From Caulobacter sp. CCUG 60055 (GTDB lineage Bacteria; Pseudomonadota; Alphaproteobacteria; Caulobacterales; Caulobacteraceae), in NCBI RefSeq assembly GCF_022750545.1, contig NZ_PUIC01000008.1:186001-250000 (forward strand): DNA of 64,000 nucleotides, given 5' to 3'. Positions 63,070 through 64,000 of the stretch are shown here, piece after piece. The notes beneath the pieces are model-generated. The model saw only the letters and a program-made list of their open reading frames with translations. It was not told where the DNA came from and ran no database searches. The position numbers and the translations under genes were made by a program. How positions within the stretch are numbered: position 1 is the first letter of the stretch; the number at the start of each line of letters is the position of its first letter.

Positions 63070-64000
63070 TCAGGAGCCGCCGGTCAGCCGGTCGAGCGCG
63101 GCCTGATAGTTGGCGATCTGGTTGGTCAGGTAGGCGGGCACGTCGCCGCCACTGGCCGCGCCGGCGCCTGGAAGGGGCGGCGCGGTGGTCATGTCGCGAT
63201 AGATGTTCTGCACCTCGGAGATGGCGTAGGCCAGCGCCGCCTGGGCCGCCTTGGCGTCGGCCGGCGTTTTGAGGTCCAGCGCCGAAGACAGGTTGAGGGC
63301 GTAGGCCTGCTTCAGCGAGGCGGTCGGCCGTCCGCCGCCCTGGGGCGTATCGCCCGGGATCAGCGACGACGCCTGGTCGGCGGTCGTGCTGATCGCCCCC
63401 TCGCGCAGGCCGAGCAACTGCAGGGTCTGGCCGCCTGGGCCGGCGAACAGCTGCACCGGCGTTCCGCCGGCGGCCTTGATCTGGATCTGCTGGCGGCCGG
63501 CGACGGTGACCACCGAGGCCGAGGCGTTGAAGCCCGACGCCTGCATGATCTTGCGCGCCAGGGTCTGGTAGGTGTCGTTGGCGGCGATGGTCACCGGCTG
63601 GGTCAGGCCGCTGGAGCCGCTCTGCACGAAGAACTGGTCGCCGGGGCGGATCGACGTGGCCGCCGTCACCAGCGGCGAGGCCGAATAGTCGATGGTTCCC
63701 GACGGCAGGCCCAGCCGGTCGAGGACCGAGGCGCCGCCCTGGGCCACGGCGATCGAGGTCGGGGCCGCCTGCCGGTCCGGGCCGCCGTAGCGCTGGGTCC
63801 AGCCGACCTGTCCGGTCAGGGGATCGACGGCGGCCACATAGGCGTCGAAGGCGGTGGTCTGGCCGTCGCCGGGCAAGGGCGCGACGGCGATCTGGCCGGC
63901 GACGTAGACCTGTCCGCCCGACACCGTCACCGCCGACGCCGTCTGGTCGGCGCCGCCGCCGAGATAGGTCAGCCGGTCCGAGCCGGCGGGCTGCAGGCTG
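63070..64000 (-). CDS. Large secreted/surface protein with beta-propeller-like repeats (5' end outside window)
   Basis: The minus-strand frame is open from the right edge to a stop at 63070, giving at least 310 C-terminal residues of a longer protein. The part nearest the edge (VTVSGGQVYVAGQIAVAP, then AYVAAVDPLTGQVGWTQRYGG) looks like SBBP/YVTN-type beta-propeller repeats. The rest is Thr/Ser/Ala-rich, and its last 70 residues are helical (DAKAAQAALAYAISEVQNIYRDM), loosely recalling flagellar hook-associated or flagellin-like proteins. It is convergent with murG, 15 bases apart. No name is assigned; a flagellum-related or surface role is speculative. Confidence 0.55.
   Translation of the reverse strand, partial: SLQPAGSDRLTYLGGGADQTASAVTVSGGQVYVAGQIAVAPLPGDGQTTAFDAYVAAVDPLTGQVGWTQRYGGPDRQAAPTSIAVAQGGASVLDRLGLPSGTIDYSASPLVTAATSIRPGDQFFVQSGSSGLTQPVTIAANDTYQTLARKIMQASGFNASASVVTVAGRQQIQIKAAGGTPVQLFAGPGGQTLQLLGLREGAISTTADQASSLIPGDTPQGGGRPTASLKQAYALNLSSALDLKTPADAKAAQAALAYAISEVQNIYRDMTTAPPLPGAGAASGGDVPAYLTNQIANYQAALDRLTGGS

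Overview
The window is GC-rich (roughly 70%), densely packed chromosomal DNA from an alphaproteobacterium, most likely Caulobacteraceae (Caulobacter/Phenylobacterium type). The grounds are a PleC-like polar histidine kinase beside an aminopeptidase N gene, the rhizobial/caulobacterial cycHJKL-degP-regulator-kinase-glnE order, a cobalamin-dependent methionine synthase split into two polypeptides, a complete dcw (division and cell wall) cluster preceded by RNase P RNA, and frequent GTG/TTG starts with 4-base ATGA/GTGA overlaps. I see no insertion sequences, phage genes, CRISPR arrays or tRNAs; it looks like stable core genome. No gap between genes exceeds 300 bases.

Layout. 1-3.9 kb (minus): Uup-type ABC-F ATPase, cut by the left edge, and a class A penicillin-binding protein. 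3.9-6.2 kb: YcgN-like protein, 2OG-Fe(II) oxygenase, DnaJ-like co-chaperone. 6.3-8.7 kb: PepSY protein, response regulator and histidine kinase, with a TTCAG direct repeat in front. 8.8-21.1 kb: a conserved protein of unknown function, cytochrome c maturation genes ccmI-ccmE-ccmF-ccmH, DegP protease, a second two-component system and glnE. 21.2-23 kb: a compact ECF sigma factor locus (EF-hand protein, sigma factor, membrane protein, CnrX/CpxP-like periplasmic protein) behind an ECF-type promoter. 23-28.8 kb (minus): pleC, pepN and a conserved unknown gene.

28.9-35 kb: two acyl-CoA dehydrogenases, EttA with a strong terminator, a small His/Lys-rich secreted protein, a hydroxyacid dehydrogenase and a VOC protein. 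35.1-42 kb: a methionine-cycle operon. An ArsR-methyltransferase fusion regulator sits behind a perfect 22-bp palindrome and is followed, mostly with overlapping codons, by metF, a subclass B3 metallo-beta-lactamase-like gene, the homocysteine-methyltransferase half of MetH, a 129-residue unknown protein, and the folate/B12/reactivation half of MetH. 42-51 kb: a secreted unknown protein, 5-oxoprolinase, a DjlA-like J protein, a small membrane protein, an oxidoreductase, an EamA transporter, an AmpD-like amidase and a GNAT acetyltransferase. 51-63 kb: rnpB and then mraZ-rsmH-ftsL-ftsI-murE-murF-mraY-murD-ftsW-murG with nearly no gaps. A minus-strand surface-protein-like gene then follows and runs off the right edge.

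The most rewarding places are the methionine operon (a beta-lactamase-fold enzyme and an unknown protein locked into it, plus a clear operator), the ECF locus, and the rnpB-mraZ intergenic region with a triple CCCA (TGGG) repeat and an SOS-like GTTC-N7-GTTC motif. All function calls come from reading the sequence and recalled family knowledge; no database searches were run.
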